Assembly (NCBI RefSeq): GCF_032341175.1
Contig: NZ_CP135435.1
Coordinates: 3,410,001-3,474,000, forward strand
Length of the DNA stretch: 64,000 bases
Reading direction: 5' to 3'
DNA from: Bacillus sp. DTU_2020_1000418_1_SI_GHA_SEK_038
GTDB lineage: Bacteria; Bacillota; Bacilli; Bacillales; Cytobacillaceae
The position numbers and the translations under genes are program-made. Below are positions 25,627-34,285 of the stretch, piece after piece (position 1 is the stretch's first letter; every line of letters starts with the position of its first letter). The notes below the pieces were generated by a model. It saw only the letters and a list, made by a program, of their open reading frames with translations, did not search any database and was not told where the DNA came from.

Positions 25627-27792
25627 TTAATTATTTTGGGCTGTTGTTTTAACTGGCCAAATAATTTTTAAATCATCTCCTGGTTCTATCGTGCTGTGAA
25701 AGGTGGCTTGATTCCCATTTACAAGTAAGACAAAGCTTCCATTTGAATCAGAGGGTATTTCAATATCCACATGCCCGAATAGATCTTGAAAAATGAATGG
25801 CTCCAATCTTCCTTGTTCAATCATTAAATGGTCCCCATCCTGGATTAAATCATCCTCCAGTAAGGATACTCCTCGCCTTTTTACAATGGAGACAGGTTTT
25901 CTAAGGTTAATTTTCTTGTCATTAAAGGAGACGGGAATGTTTTGTGACAGCATGATTTGTTTATGCTGGGCAAATTCATGTACAGAAATAGCCGCCTTTT
26001 TTTCAATAACAATATGATCCCCATTTTCAAAACTATGATAGGATTTAATTTCAATTCCGTTGCGGTATATTTTTCCTGAAAGAGGAAAAATAAAGGTTTC
26101 TTTTTCATTTAAATTAACTCGGAAAGGCCTAATTTCATCAAGAAGTTCATGTAAATTAAGAGAAACGAGCAAATCTTCAATTGTTTCAGGAATTTTGCAT
26201 ATGATCGTATCACGGTCTTCTACAAGCTTTTCTGGTGAAACAGCAGTACCGTTGCAAATTAGTGAAGCTGTAACAATATAATGCTTTTCATTTATTTTGA
26301 TTTGTTTCGTTGGAATTTCATCGATAAGATCTTTTATAAGCAGCTCTGCCTTATGGCCATTCTTGCCTTTCTCAACAATCAGCTGATCTCCGTTCTGTAT
26401 GTCACTTTCTAGTGAACATGGACTGTCATTGCATAGAATTAAAGGAGCTTCTCCATGGCCGCCAGGAATTGTGATATTTTGTCCGTTTACATTTACAATC
26501 ATGGCTAAGCCAGGCTTTCCATATAATTTGTTTATCTTTATCCCCGCAGCAAGAAGACAGTCGCCAACAGTCAATTTTTTTACTTCGAATAATCGAACGG
26601 GCTGATCATTCACATAAACTGTTTTGTATTGAACAGGCGATTTATGCGCAGCTATTGCAATTCCTATTGGCGTAACGAGCTCAGGTCCCTTTGTTATATG
26701 CTCTGATAAAGTCAAAGATTGAATCGCATCAATCCCTCTAATTGCTACCCTGTTTTCTGGAAGATTCAATTTCTCCGCCACCCGTTTTGGCAGCTCTGGT
26801 GTTTGGCTCCCACCACCTACAAGCATCACTGCTTTTGGTGGCTGCTGGTTGTTTAAGCTTAGTATTTCCTCGCATATTGATGCAGACAGCTTCTCAAGTG
26901 CAGGTGAGATTCTTCCAATGATTTCATCCTTTTGGATCTCTGTTTCGAATCCAAGTATGTCTGTTACCATGATTGAGTCATGGCTAAGCAACTCTCTTTT
27001 TGCCTTTTCTGCCAAAGGAAAATCCAACAGGAGCTGGTCACTGATTGCTTCTGTAATCTCATCCCCTGCTAACGGAACCATTCCATATGCAATGATTGTT
27101 CCAAGATCTGTAATCGCAATATCAGAGGTCCCTGCCCCGATATCAACTAATGCTACATTTAACCGGCGCATAGATGGGGGAATTAAAACATTAATGGCCG
27201 CAATGGGCTCAAGTGTTAAAGCTTCCATTTCAAGTCCAGCACGATGAAGCGCCGATAGCAGTGATTCAACAACAACCTTAGGCAAAAAGGTAGCAATAAT
27301 TTCGACAGAGGCTTCTTCCCCCTGCTGGTCAATCAAACTTCCGATTTCTTCCCCGTCTAACCGATAATAAAGAACAGAATAACCGACACAATAATAGTAG
27401 GTTTTGTTTGATTGATGTTTCTCAGCTACAAATGCTTGTGCCTGCTGAACAGCACTTAATTCTAAATGGAGGATATCCTCTTTTTGAATTAATGGCTTGC
27501 CGTTAATATCGATGGTTACTTTGGCACGTTCTGTCTTTAAAGCACGGCCAGCGGCAGCGACACAGACTTTTTTTAAGGGGCCATGCTTTATTTCAAGTTC
27601 TTCTTTAATTTCGGTAATAATTTTGGACACTGCTAATACATCATGAATTTGACCATCAAGCATGGCACGTTCTGTATGTTCTTTGACTAAAATATCAACA
27701 ACATGGTATTTGCCTTCCGATTCATCTAAAATGATTCCATTTACTGAACGGGTGCCTATATCTAAAGCAAACAGCTTCTTTTGTTCAAGCAA
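25627..27792 (-). CDS. FtsA/PilM-like actin-fold ATPase with repeated beta-grasp-like C-terminal modules
   Basis: A 721-residue protein starting at TTG (AAGGTG seven bases before). Residues 1-385 are an FtsA-type actin fold: ALDIGTRSVNG (phosphate 1, about 9-19), an inserted SHS2-like subdomain (about 80-170), LVDIGAGTSDIAI (phosphate 2, about 215-227) and MLVGGGSQTPELP (adenosine, about 323-335). Residues about 390-721 are not FtsA. They carry about five modules of 52-64 residues, each ending in a motif like NGDQLIVEKG, DRDTIICKIP, NGDHIVIEKK, DGDHLMIEQG or PGDDLKIIWP, with VNG-type beginnings as in ThiS/MoaD-like beta-grasp domains. No FtsZ partner is adjacent and the C-terminal amphipathic helix of true FtsA is missing. 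It is monocistronic. Database entries often call such proteins cell division protein FtsA, but the function is unknown. Confidence 0.85.
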   Translation of the reverse strand: MLEQKKLFALDIGTRSVNGIILDESEGKYHVVDILVKEHTERAMLDGQIHDVLAVSKIITEIKEELEIKHGPLKKVCVAAAGRALKTERAKVTIDINGKPLIQKEDILHLELSAVQQAQAFVAEKHQSNKTYYYCVGYSVLYYRLDGEEIGSLIDQQGEEASVEIIATFLPKVVVESLLSALHRAGLEMEALTLEPIAAINVLIPPSMRRLNVALVDIGAGTSDIAITDLGTIIAYGMVPLAGDEITEAISDQLLLDFPLAEKAKRELLSHDSIMVTDILGFETEIQKDEIIGRISPALEKLSASICEEILSLNNQQPPKAVMLVGGGSQTPELPKRVAEKLNLPENRVAIRGIDAIQSLTLSEHITKGPELVTPIGIAIAAHKSPVQYKTVYVNDQPVRLFEVKKLTVGDCLLAAGIKINKLYGKPGLAMIVNVNGQNITIPGGHGEAPLILCNDSPCSLESDIQNGDQLIVEKGKNGHKAELLIKDLIDEIPTKQIKINEKHYIVTASLICNGTAVSPEKLVEDRDTIICKIPETIEDLLVSLNLHELLDEIRPFRVNLNEKETFIFPLSGKIYRNGIEIKSYHSFENGDHIVIEKKAAISVHEFAQHKQIMLSQNIPVSFNDKKINLRKPVSIVKRRGVSLLEDDLIQDGDHLMIEQGRLEPFIFQDLFGHVDIEIPSDSNGSFVLLVNGNQATFHSTIEPGDDLKIIWPVKTTAQNN

Positions 27793-27885
27793 GTTTACAC
27801 ACCTTCTTTGGTATTAAAAAAGTTAACCAATTGAATTTTTAGTACTTTATTACATAAAAGCGTTTAATTATTAAAGAAATAATTA

Positions 27886-27914
27886 GTGACATGTCAGAAA
27901 AATTCATATATAAT
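27886..27914 (+). promoter_or_regulatory. aroA promoter and 190-base leader
   Basis: GTGACA (27886-27891), 17-base spacer, TATAAT (27909-27914). The leader to 28112 contains a small hairpin GGATGA/TCATCC near 28037-28055 without a T run. I see no T-box sequence or known riboswitch in this 320-base gap. Confidence 0.65.
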
Positions 27915-28112
27915 AACTCTAATTATTAAAAATGTACCACATATTAACGAGGCGATAAAGAAGAATGAGTAGAAACATGCAAAGGATTAGAAAATAGTAT
28001 TTTGAAAATATTATTTATTCCGTTATTATTAATCGCATGAGGATGAATAAAAATCATCCATCCCCATTCGTATCGAACTCTAAATCAGATTTAGGAAGGG
28101 AAGGGACAGGAA

Positions 28113-29186
28113 ATGAGTAATGAACTTAATCAGTTGAGAGACCGTGTAGACGAACTAAATTTACAACTTCTTTCATTAATTAATGAAAGAGCCAAATTGG
28201 TTCAGGAAATTGGAAAGGCGAAAGAAACACAAGGTGTTTACCGCTATGATCCTGTCCGTGAGCGACATATGCTCAACTTAATAAAAGAGCATAATGACGG
28301 CCCTTTTGAAAACTCAACAATTGAACATGTGTTCAAGGAGATTTTTAAGGCGGGATTAGAGCTCCAAGAGGATGATCATCGTAAAGCACTTCTTGTTTCA
28401 AGAAAGAAAAAGCCTGAGAATACGATTGTTGACTTAAAAGGAGCAAAAATTGGTGATGGAAATCAGCATTTAGTATTTGGTCCTTGTGCAGTTGAATCGT
28501 ATGAACAGGTTGCAACAGTTGCTGATGCTGTCAAGTCTAAAGGACTTAAGCTTCTTCGCGGGGGAGCGTATAAACCAAGAACATCCCCATATGATTTCCA
28601 AGGACTTGGACTTGAAGGTCTTAAAATCTTAAAAAGAGTTGCAGATGAATTCGATTTAGCTGTCATTAGTGAAATTGTTAGCCCTAATGATATTGAAACT
28701 GCTGTTAATTATATTGATGTTATTCAAATCGGTGCACGAAACATGCAGAATTTCGAGCTCTTAAAAGCTGCAGGTGCTGTCAATAAGCCTGTATTGCTGA
28801 AACGTGGAATTTCTGCAACCATTGAGGAATTTATTAACGCCGCAGAATACATTATGGCACAGGGCAATGGACAAATCATTCTTTGCGAACGCGGAATTCG
28901 TACGTATGAGCGTGCTACGCGCAATACTCTTGATATTTCTGCCGTACCGATTCTAAAACAGGAAACACATTTACCTGTATTAGTTGATGTTACGCATTCA
29001 ACAGGAAGACGTGATTTACTCCTTCCAACAGCAAAAGCAGCATTAGCTATCGGTGCGGATGGAATTATGGCTGAAGTTCATCCAGATCCTGCTGTGGCTT
29101 TATCTGACAACGCCCAGCAAATGGATTTAAAACAGTTTGATGAGTTTATGAAAGAACTGCAATCTTCTGCTTTTGTTCGAGTATAA
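28113..29186 (+). CDS. aroA: Bifunctional chorismate mutase / DAHP synthase
   Basis: A 357-residue enzyme. Residues about 1-90 form an AroQ-type chorismate mutase ([22 protein letters not shown]), which in this family acts mainly as a feedback sensor for prephenate and chorismate. Residues about 105-355 form a DAHP synthase of the KdsA-like class ([46 protein letters not shown]), joining PEP and erythrose 4-phosphate in the first step of the shikimate pathway. Same architecture and place, before ccpA, as B. subtilis AroA. GGGAAGGGACAGG precedes the ATG. Confidence 0.96.
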   Translation: MSNELNQLRDRVDELNLQLLSLINERAKLVQEIGKAKETQGVYRYDPVRERHMLNLIKEHNDGPFENSTIEHVFKEIFKAGLELQEDDHRKALLVSRKKKPENTIVDLKGAKIGDGNQHLVFGPCAVESYEQVATVADAVKSKGLKLLRGGAYKPRTSPYDFQGLGLEGLKILKRVADEFDLAVISEIVSPNDIETAVNYIDVIQIGARNMQNFELLKAAGAVNKPVLLKRGISATIEEFINAAEYIMAQGNGQIILCERGIRTYERATRNTLDISAVPILKQETHLPVLVDVTHSTGRRDLLLPTAKAALAIGADGIMAEVHPDPAVALSDNAQQMDLKQFDEFMKELQSSAFVRV

Positions 29187-29192
29187 TACCCG

Positions 29193-29226
29193 AAAAGCCT
29201 TCTGCTAATTGTCAGAAGGCTTTTTT
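29193..29226 (+). terminator. aroA terminator
   Basis: AAAAGCCTTCTG/CAGAAGGCTTTT with an 8-base loop and T run. Confidence 0.85.
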
Positions 29227-29333
29227 ACGTCTAGCTTCTGCAGTTGTTTGTTAAACATCTGTAAAAAAATAGCTACTTGACATTGCGGCATTCCTCAGTC
29301 TGTCGTATGATAAGATACATAATTATCGCAGAT

Positions 29334-29527
29334 TAACGGGCTGTAAGATTCCAGCCCAAGAAATTATTGAAATAAAAAATTTTAAAGTGTGAGATCTAAC
29401 AGCCCGTAAAGGCCCGATAATAGGAACATAGACTAAGAAAGCCACGTCCTGTGGCAACGTCTATGTGACCCACATCCTGTGGGCCGCAACTAACATTCAG
29501 TGGGGAAGAAGAACCCCCACTGAATGT
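29334..29527. repeat. Hairpin-rich region upstream of ccpA with a copy of the palindromic module
   Basis: Four inverted repeats in a row: ACGGGCTGT/ACAGCCCGT (29336-29344 with 29399-29407); CATAGAC/GTCTATG enclosing GCCACGTCCTGTGGC (about 29428-29465), the same module as in repeat copies C, F and G; CCCACATCCTGTGGG; and ACATTCAGTGGGG/CCCCACTGAATGT (about 29493-29527). This fills most of the 457-base gap. Sequence at 29228-29241 (GTCTAGCTTCTGCA) looks like a decayed repeat end. Confidence 0.75.
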
Positions 29528-29643
29528 AGTTTCACTAATGATTGTGTAGCAACTCACAAACATAGTGGTGAGTAGGTTATGATTGCTTGTTGTAAACTAG
29601 TAATTAATAAGTAACTTTGCCAATTTTTTAAGGAGTGATATAG

Positions 29644-30642
29644 ATGAATGTAACCATTTATGATGTTGCAAGAGAGGCCAACGTTTCCATGGCAACGGTT
29701 TCCCGGGTAGTAAACGGAAATCCTAACGTAAAGCCCGCAACAAGAAAAAAAGTATCAGAAGTTATTGAAAGGCTAGGCTATCGGCCGAACGCTGTTGCGC
29801 GCGGACTAGCAAGTAAAAAAACAACAACGGTTGGGGTTATAATTCCTGATATTTCAAATATCTTTTTTGCCGAGCTGGCGAGGGGGATTGAAGATATTGC
29901 CACAATGTATAAATATAATATTATTTTAAGTAATTCAGATCAAAATTTAGATAAGGAACTTCATTTAATTAATACAATGCTTGGAAAGCAAGTAGATGGA
30001 ATTGTATTTATGGGTGGAAATATAACCGAGGAGCTTGTACAGGAATTTGAAAAGTCACCTGTGCCAATAGTGTTAGCGGGTTCAATCGAAGAAACAGAAA
30101 GAATTCCTTCCGTTAATATTGACTATGAGCAGGCAACTTATGATGTAATTATGACCTTTATTAATAAAGGTCATAAAGATGTAGCCATTGTTTTAGGGCC
30201 TTCTCATGATCCTATTAATAGTGTGAAAAAGCTTGAAGGCTACAAACGCGCTTTGGCAGAGAAAGGTTTGCCATTTAAGGAGGACTTAGTAGCAGAAGGT
30301 GACTACACATATGATTCAGGAATTGAAGCATTTGAAAAGCTGCTTGAAGCTGGGACAAAACCAACTGCGATTTTTTCTTCTTCAGATGAAATGGCGCTCG
30401 GCCTTGTCCATGGCGCTGAAGATCGAGGCTTCAACATTCCAGATGATTTTGAAGTAATCAGCTCTGATAACACAAAATTGTCATTAATGGTTCGTCCTCA
30501 GCTAACGACAATCGTACAGCCGCTCTATGATATTGGCGCCGTAGCGATGAGACTATTAACAAAATATATGAATAAAGAAGAAGTAACAGATCATATCATT
30601 GTACTCCCACACCGCATCGAAGAACGAAGCTCAACAAAATAA
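29644..30642 (+). CDS. ccpA: Catabolite control protein A
   Basis: A 332-residue LacI/GalR regulator that binds cre sites with HPr-Ser-P as corepressor and controls carbon overflow genes. The N-terminal helix-turn-helix reads [20 protein letters not shown], followed by the hinge [12 protein letters not shown], then the periplasmic-binding-like core. Length and position after aroA match B. subtilis. AAGGAGTG precedes the ATG. Known CcpA targets acsA and acuABC lie within 8 kb. motPS follow 68 bases downstream and may be partly co-transcribed. Confidence 0.97.
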   Translation: MNVTIYDVAREANVSMATVSRVVNGNPNVKPATRKKVSEVIERLGYRPNAVARGLASKKTTTVGVIIPDISNIFFAELARGIEDIATMYKYNIILSNSDQNLDKELHLINTMLGKQVDGIVFMGGNITEELVQEFEKSPVPIVLAGSIEETERIPSVNIDYEQATYDVIMTFINKGHKDVAIVLGPSHDPINSVKKLEGYKRALAEKGLPFKEDLVAEGDYTYDSGIEAFEKLLEAGTKPTAIFSSSDEMALGLVHGAEDRGFNIPDDFEVISSDNTKLSLMVRPQLTTIVQPLYDIGAVAMRLLTKYMNKEEVTDHIIVLPHRIEERSSTK

Positions 30643-30657
30643 TGAAATTGCCGATAA
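30631..30657 (+). promoter_or_regulatory. Sigma-D-like promoter before motPS
   Basis: TCAA (30631-30634), 15-base spacer, GCCGATAA (30650-30657), against the sigma-D consensus TAAA-N15-GCCGATAT. It overlaps the last codons of ccpA and lies 53 bases before motP. Confidence 0.6.
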
Positions 30658-30660
30658 AAT

Positions 30661-30675
30661 AGAAAAGCGGAAGCT
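30661..30675 (+). repeat. Fragment of the palindromic repeat (left end only)
   Basis: AGAAAAGCGGAAGCT matches the conserved left end of copies A and B; no right end follows. It sits between the sigma-D-like promoter and motP. Confidence 0.55.
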
Positions 30676-30710
30676 ATTCATTATTTTGAGAGGATCGGGA
30701 GAGGGACTTT

Positions 30711-31529
30711 ATGAAAAAGTTTGACGTATTAACGCCAATTGGGTTAGTTGTCGGTGTAGTTATGCTCATTTTTGGAATTGTGACAAATGGAGGGATAACG
30801 GGCTTTTTTTCTTTCATTGATCCAGCCTCCTTGTTAATTGTATTAGGTGGAGTCATCGCGGGGCTGCTAATTAACTTTCCAGTTAAGGATATGAAGCATA
30901 TTTTCACAGTTATCAAACAAGGCTTCAGTCAAAACGAGCAGAATTTAGATCAACTGATCAAGACATTTGTCACCCTATCAGAGCGTGCACGGCGTGAAGG
31001 GCTGCTTGCATTGGAAGTTGAAATAGAAAAAGTTAAAGATCCTTTTATTCGCAAAGGTGTATTGCTGGCCGTTGATGGAATTGAGCCTGATATGATTAAT
31101 GATATTATGAGCGCAGAAATAACAGCAATGGAAGAAAGGCATCGGAAAGGAAGAAATATTCTGGAGAAGGCCGGCGAGTACGCTCCCGCCTGGGGGATGA
31201 TCGGGACACTGATTGGTCTGGTTTTGATGTTAAAAAACCTAAATGATCCTTCAAGTTTAGGTCCAAATATGGCTGTTGCGCTCCTAACAACTCTTTATGG
31301 AACATTGTTCGCAAATCTAGTATGTTTACCACTTGCGTCTAAACTTGCATTAAAGACTGATCAGGAGGTTTTCCTAAAGCAAATAATTATTGAAGGCGTT
31401 ATAGGTGTACAAGCCGGTCAGAACCCTAAGCTGCTTGAGGAAAAGCTCAGTGCTTTCTTGTCTTCTAAAGAGCGCCAAAAAGCTGCAGAGTTAATAACCT
31501 CTGGGGAGGCACTAAACGATGAGGCTTAA
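30711..31529 (+). CDS. motP: Flagellar stator subunit MotP (Na+ type)
   Basis: A 272-residue MotA/PomA-family membrane protein with four membrane segments (about 7-27, 34-54, 155-175 and 187-208). The large cytoplasmic loop between segments 2 and 3 carries the rotor-contact charges (LSERARREGLLALE). The start of segment 3 reads EYAPAWGMIGTLIGLVLML with the family proline. Paired with MotS it forms the sodium-driven stator; position after ccpA matches B. subtilis motPS. GGGAGAGGG precedes the ATG. It overlaps motS by 11 bases. Confidence 0.95.
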   Translation: MKKFDVLTPIGLVVGVVMLIFGIVTNGGITGFFSFIDPASLLIVLGGVIAGLLINFPVKDMKHIFTVIKQGFSQNEQNLDQLIKTFVTLSERARREGLLALEVEIEKVKDPFIRKGVLLAVDGIEPDMINDIMSAEITAMEERHRKGRNILEKAGEYAPAWGMIGTLIGLVLMLKNLNDPSSLGPNMAVALLTTLYGTLFANLVCLPLASKLALKTDQEVFLKQIIIEGVIGVQAGQNPKLLEEKLSAFLSSKERQKAAELITSGEALNDEA

Positions 31530-32277
31530 AAGAAGGCCGCCTAATGCTCGAAAAGGCGCGCCCGCCTGGATGGTCACATTTTCTGATTTGGTTACATTAA
31601 TACTAGTATTTTTTATTTTACTATTCTCCATGTCGCAAATTGATATGATTAAATTTAAGGCTATAACTGAATCCTTTAGGGAGCAATTTTTTGATTTCTA
31701 CCCTTCTGTTGTTCCACTCGATAATCCTTCAGCCTTGGATACTTCGATGCCAGTAGTGAATGACAAGGAAAAAGACAAAGATGCTGATGTGGCTGATCAA
31801 TCTTTAGAAAATTTATTAATTGAAGTACAGAGTTTCTTAGACAAAAATGGGCTGGATGATGTCGTTCTTGCTAACCGTACAGAGCGTGGTGTTGTTCTTG
31901 TTCTCCAAGAAAAGGTTCTTTTCGCACCTGGACAAGCAGACGTTATTGGCAATGCTTACCCGTTCCTTGATAAGGTTGGAGAATTATTAATTAAACTGCC
32001 CAATTTGGTCAAGGTTGAAGGTCATACAGATGACCGTCCAATGAACAGTTTTCGGTATCCCTCCAATTGGGAGCTATCTGCTGCGCGGGCGAGCAGTGTA
32101 ATTAACTACCTCATAGAAAATCATCAGTTAGATAGCAGCAGATTTATTGCGGTAGGTTATTCAGATACAAGACCAATCGTGTCTAATGATACACCAGAAA
32201 ACAGACAAAAGAATCGCCGTGTGGAAATTGTTATTTCCGACCCGAAATATAGTAAAGATGAGCTTGTTACGAAATAA
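31519..32277 (+). CDS. motS: Flagellar stator subunit MotS (Na+ type)
   Basis: A 252-residue MotB/PomB-family protein: one membrane segment (about 18-38), a plug/linker and a C-terminal OmpA-like peptidoglycan-binding domain (VEGHTDDRPMN, NWELSAARASSVINYL, RRVEIVI). The ion-carrying aspartate is Asp23 in TFSDLVTL. A valine two residues later is the residue that studies of Bacillus stators link with sodium coupling. GGGGAGG inside the end of motP is its ribosome site. A terminator follows. Confidence 0.95.
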   Translation: MRLKRRPPNARKGAPAWMVTFSDLVTLILVFFILLFSMSQIDMIKFKAITESFREQFFDFYPSVVPLDNPSALDTSMPVVNDKEKDKDADVADQSLENLLIEVQSFLDKNGLDDVVLANRTERGVVLVLQEKVLFAPGQADVIGNAYPFLDKVGELLIKLPNLVKVEGHTDDRPMNSFRYPSNWELSAARASSVINYLIENHQLDSSRFIAVGYSDTRPIVSNDTPENRQKNRRVEIVISDPKYSKDELVTK

Positions 32278-32356
32278 AAAACTCTTTCGGTAACGAGTTC
32301 ATTTCCGAAAAACATATTCAAATAGTAATAATGGCTATGAGAAAGAATTTAAACAT

Positions 32357-32398
32357 AAAAAATGCTCAGAGATCCGTTATACTCTGTGCATTTTTTTA
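32357..32398 (+). terminator. motS terminator
   Basis: AAAATGC.CAGAG/CTCTG.GCATTTT with a T run; a smaller AACTC/GAGTT hairpin lies nearer the stop codon. Confidence 0.75.
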
Positions 32399-32442
32399 TT
32401 GGGCTTAGGACCCATACTTTTAGGGCTGTGGACTTTATTAAA

Positions 32443-32616
32443 GGACACAGGATCCTTTATTTGCATAAATACTAGCGTATGAGAGTTTAGAGGACACAGG
32501 ATCCTTTATTTGATAAAAAACAAGGAGATAATGACGACTTTTCATCAAATAAAGGAACGAGTGTCCGATACTGCCAAAAAATAAGTTTATTTTCACAAAT
32601 AATGGAACTAGAGTCC
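32443..32616. repeat. Cluster of 21-bp repeats, two direct and two inverted
   Basis: GGACACAGGATCCTTTATTT (plus G) occurs at 32443-32463 and 32492-32512. Inverted relatives, CAAATAAAGGAACGAGTGTC (plus C) and CAAATAATGGAACTAGAGTC (plus C), lie at 32546-32566 and 32596-32616. Shared ends are GGAC(A/T)C and CC(T/A)TTATTTG; the middle five bases vary. They fill the convergent motS-ytxJ gap of about 360 bases. Confidence 0.85.
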
Positions 32617-32640
32617 CCCCACCCACGAAAACGGATCTTT

Positions 32641-32970
32641 TTATTTATGTTCTTTAATTGCATTCGTTAACGAATCATAGGTAATTTTCCAGTGTGAAGC
32701 ATGCCAAATCACTTCGCCGTTTTTAAATAGAAGTACTTGAGGTGACTCATGTTTAATATTAAACTTCTCCGCAATTTGATTTGACAGAGAGCGGTCTTCT
32801 TGAACGATCAGATAATAAATTGGCAGGTTCTCATGTTCACTAGCAAAGCTTTCATACTCTTCATAGGCAGCCTGGCTAATAGGACATGTGGAGCTATGCT
32901 TTAAAACTATAAATTGCTCTGCAGCTTGTAAATTCTGTTCAAAATCTTCACTTCCATTAAACTTTTTCAC
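32641..32970 (-). CDS. ytxJ: Bacilliredoxin-type thioredoxin-fold protein YtxJ (BrxC)
   Basis: A 109-residue thioredoxin-fold protein with the monothiol motif STCPISQAA. BrxC-type bacilliredoxins remove bacillithiol from protein cysteines after oxidative stress. GTG at 32970 is chosen because GGAGG lies exactly eight bases before it and the length fits B. subtilis YtxJ as I recall it. An in-frame ATG at 33009 behind GGGGTGG would add 13 residues (MTSLLFLKMEDSK) and cannot be excluded. Last gene of ytxG-ytxH-ytxJ. Confidence 0.88.
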   Translation of the reverse strand: MKKFNGSEDFEQNLQAAEQFIVLKHSSTCPISQAAYEEYESFASEHENLPIYYLIVQEDRSLSNQIAEKFNIKHESPQVLLFKNGEVIWHASHWKITYDSLTNAIKEHK

Positions 32971-33038
32971 TTTACTGTCCTCCATTTTTAAAAATAACAG
33001 CGAAGTCATGATACCACCCCGCTGTTTTTTAAACAATT

Positions 33039-33509
33039 TTAATGATTATATTTATATTCAGTCTCATCAAAAGCTTTTTTCGTTTCTTCTAGCTTTTTCT
33101 GGACCTCGTCATTATTGACACCTTGATGATTGCTAACAGCTGTCTTGTTTTCTTCTGTGCTGGCAGTCAAATTTTCTATTGGCTTTATGTTTTTCACCTT
33201 ATTTACCAATTCAATGGACTGCTTGGATACGGATTGGGCAAGAACATTTGACTTTTCCTTGGCAGCTCCTGCTAACTGAGTGCCCCTAGACATGGCTGTT
33301 TCACGTATTTGTCCTGTTTTTTCTTTTATAACACCAGCTTGTTCATTAATATTAGTTCTTAATTCCTTACCAGATTTAGGTGCAAGGAAAAGTGCCGCAG
33401 CCGCACCAACCATTCCACCAATAAGAGCGCCTATCAAGAAATCCTTCGTATTAATATTTTCCTCTGATTTTGCTTGACCCTGTTCATGACTTCTCTCTTG
33501 ACTACTCAT
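33039..33509 (-). CDS. ytxH: General stress protein YtxH
   Basis: A 156-residue member of the YtxH-like family: a charged head, one hydrophobic glycine/alanine segment (about 24-42, FLIGALIGGMVGAAAALFL), the family LAPKSGKELR motif right after it, then a long helical, probably coiled, cytoplasmic or wall-side tail. Function is unknown; the family belongs to the general stress regulon. AGGAGG precedes the ATG. It lies 16 bases after ytxG and is followed by ytxJ. Confidence 0.92.
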   Translation of the reverse strand: MSSQERSHEQGQAKSEENINTKDFLIGALIGGMVGAAAALFLAPKSGKELRTNINEQAGVIKEKTGQIRETAMSRGTQLAGAAKEKSNVLAQSVSKQSIELVNKVKNIKPIENLTASTEENKTAVSNHQGVNNDEVQKKLEETKKAFDETEYKYNH

Positions 33510-33525
33510 ACCCTTCTACCTCCTA

Positions 33526-34005
33526 TTAATTTCTTTCTCTAATCCATCTTTTCTGAGGTACATGCTTATCGGCTGTAACTTCTTCTAATTGGGATTGTTT
33601 TCTCATTTTCCACTTATCTTTAAGCTCCATAAGAATTTGACTCCATTGTACTACTTGAGAAATTCTATCTTTATTCTCCTCTAGCCCATTATCGATAGAA
33701 CGTGAAATCTTTTGAATGGACCCGTTGAAGCCGCGGACTGAATCCCCTACTTCCTTAACAGCATCTACAACACTGCCCAGGCTTTCTGATTTTTGCTGTA
33801 TATCTTCTGCTAGCGCATTCGTTTTTTCGAGTAATGCCGTGGTTTCTCTTGTAACTCCTTCTAACTGGCCCTCTAAGCCTATTAACGTTTTCGAAACACT
33901 ATCAAGTGTAACCTGAAGAGACTTTAATGTCTTTGATAGGTAAATGACGAGAACGAGAAAAGCAATGGCGATGACTGCTATACTTAAATACATAATGATC
34001 TGCAC
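33526..34005 (-). CDS. ytxG: DUF948 membrane protein YtxG
   Basis: A 159-residue protein with an N-terminal membrane segment (about 3-22) and a long coiled coil (about 25-125), the DUF948 pattern; function unknown. The start is taken as GTG ([11 protein letters not shown]) because GGAGG lies eight bases before it; the ATG 15 bases upstream overlaps that site and has only AGGACAA. First gene of the ytxGHJ operon, with a sigma-B-like promoter directly upstream. Confidence 0.88.
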   Translation of the reverse strand: MQIIMYLSIAVIAIAFLVLVIYLSKTLKSLQVTLDSVSKTLIGLEGQLEGVTRETTALLEKTNALAEDIQQKSESLGSVVDAVKEVGDSVRGFNGSIQKISRSIDNGLEENKDRISQVVQWSQILMELKDKWKMRKQSQLEEVTADKHVPQKRWIRERN

Positions 34006-34040
34006 TTTGATGACCTCCATTTGTCCTAGCTATTTATCTT

Positions 34041-34066
34041 TTTCCCCAGTTGCTATTAACATAAAC
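34041..34066 (-). promoter_or_regulatory. Sigma-B promoter of ytxGHJ
   Basis: Minus strand GTTTAT (34066-34061), 14-base spacer, GGGAAA (34046-34041), against the consensus GTTTAW-N12-15-GGGWAW. It lies about 36 bases before the ytxG GTG start. B. subtilis ytxGHJ is a known general-stress operon. Confidence 0.75.
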
Positions 34067-34194
34067 CCCCTAATCTATATTGAATTCCATTTAATAGATC
34101 AATTTCCTGCTAGTAAATCTATGTATATTGGACATTTTAACATAATTGCCCAATGTTAAAGTATATTAATAAACAAAAAATTCGAATCGGGATA

Positions 34195-34229
34195 CAATAA
34201 AAGACCAAATCACATCTACGATTTGGTCT
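34195..34229 (-). terminator. murC terminator
   Basis: AGACCAAATC/GATTTGGTCT with an 8-base loop, followed on the minus strand by TTTTATT. Confidence 0.75.
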
Positions 34230-34285
34230 GCTAATTCATATGCTAACCACAAAAACTGAACTCCTTAGTTTAAGTGGCTGCATTT

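Noticed and set aside
27915..28112. T-box or other riboswitch in the aroA leader
   Set aside because: No GGTGGTACCGCG-type T-box, no terminator hairpin with T run, and no recognisable aptamer blocks.
30655..30680. cre-like sequence AAAAGCGGAAGC before motP
   Set aside because: It fits the cre consensus at too few positions and is better explained as the left end of the palindromic repeat.
32443..32616. Possible CRISPR-like array (four 21-base repeats)
   Set aside because: Repeats are in both orientations, spacers differ widely in length (28, 33 and 29 bases), and no cas gene is near.
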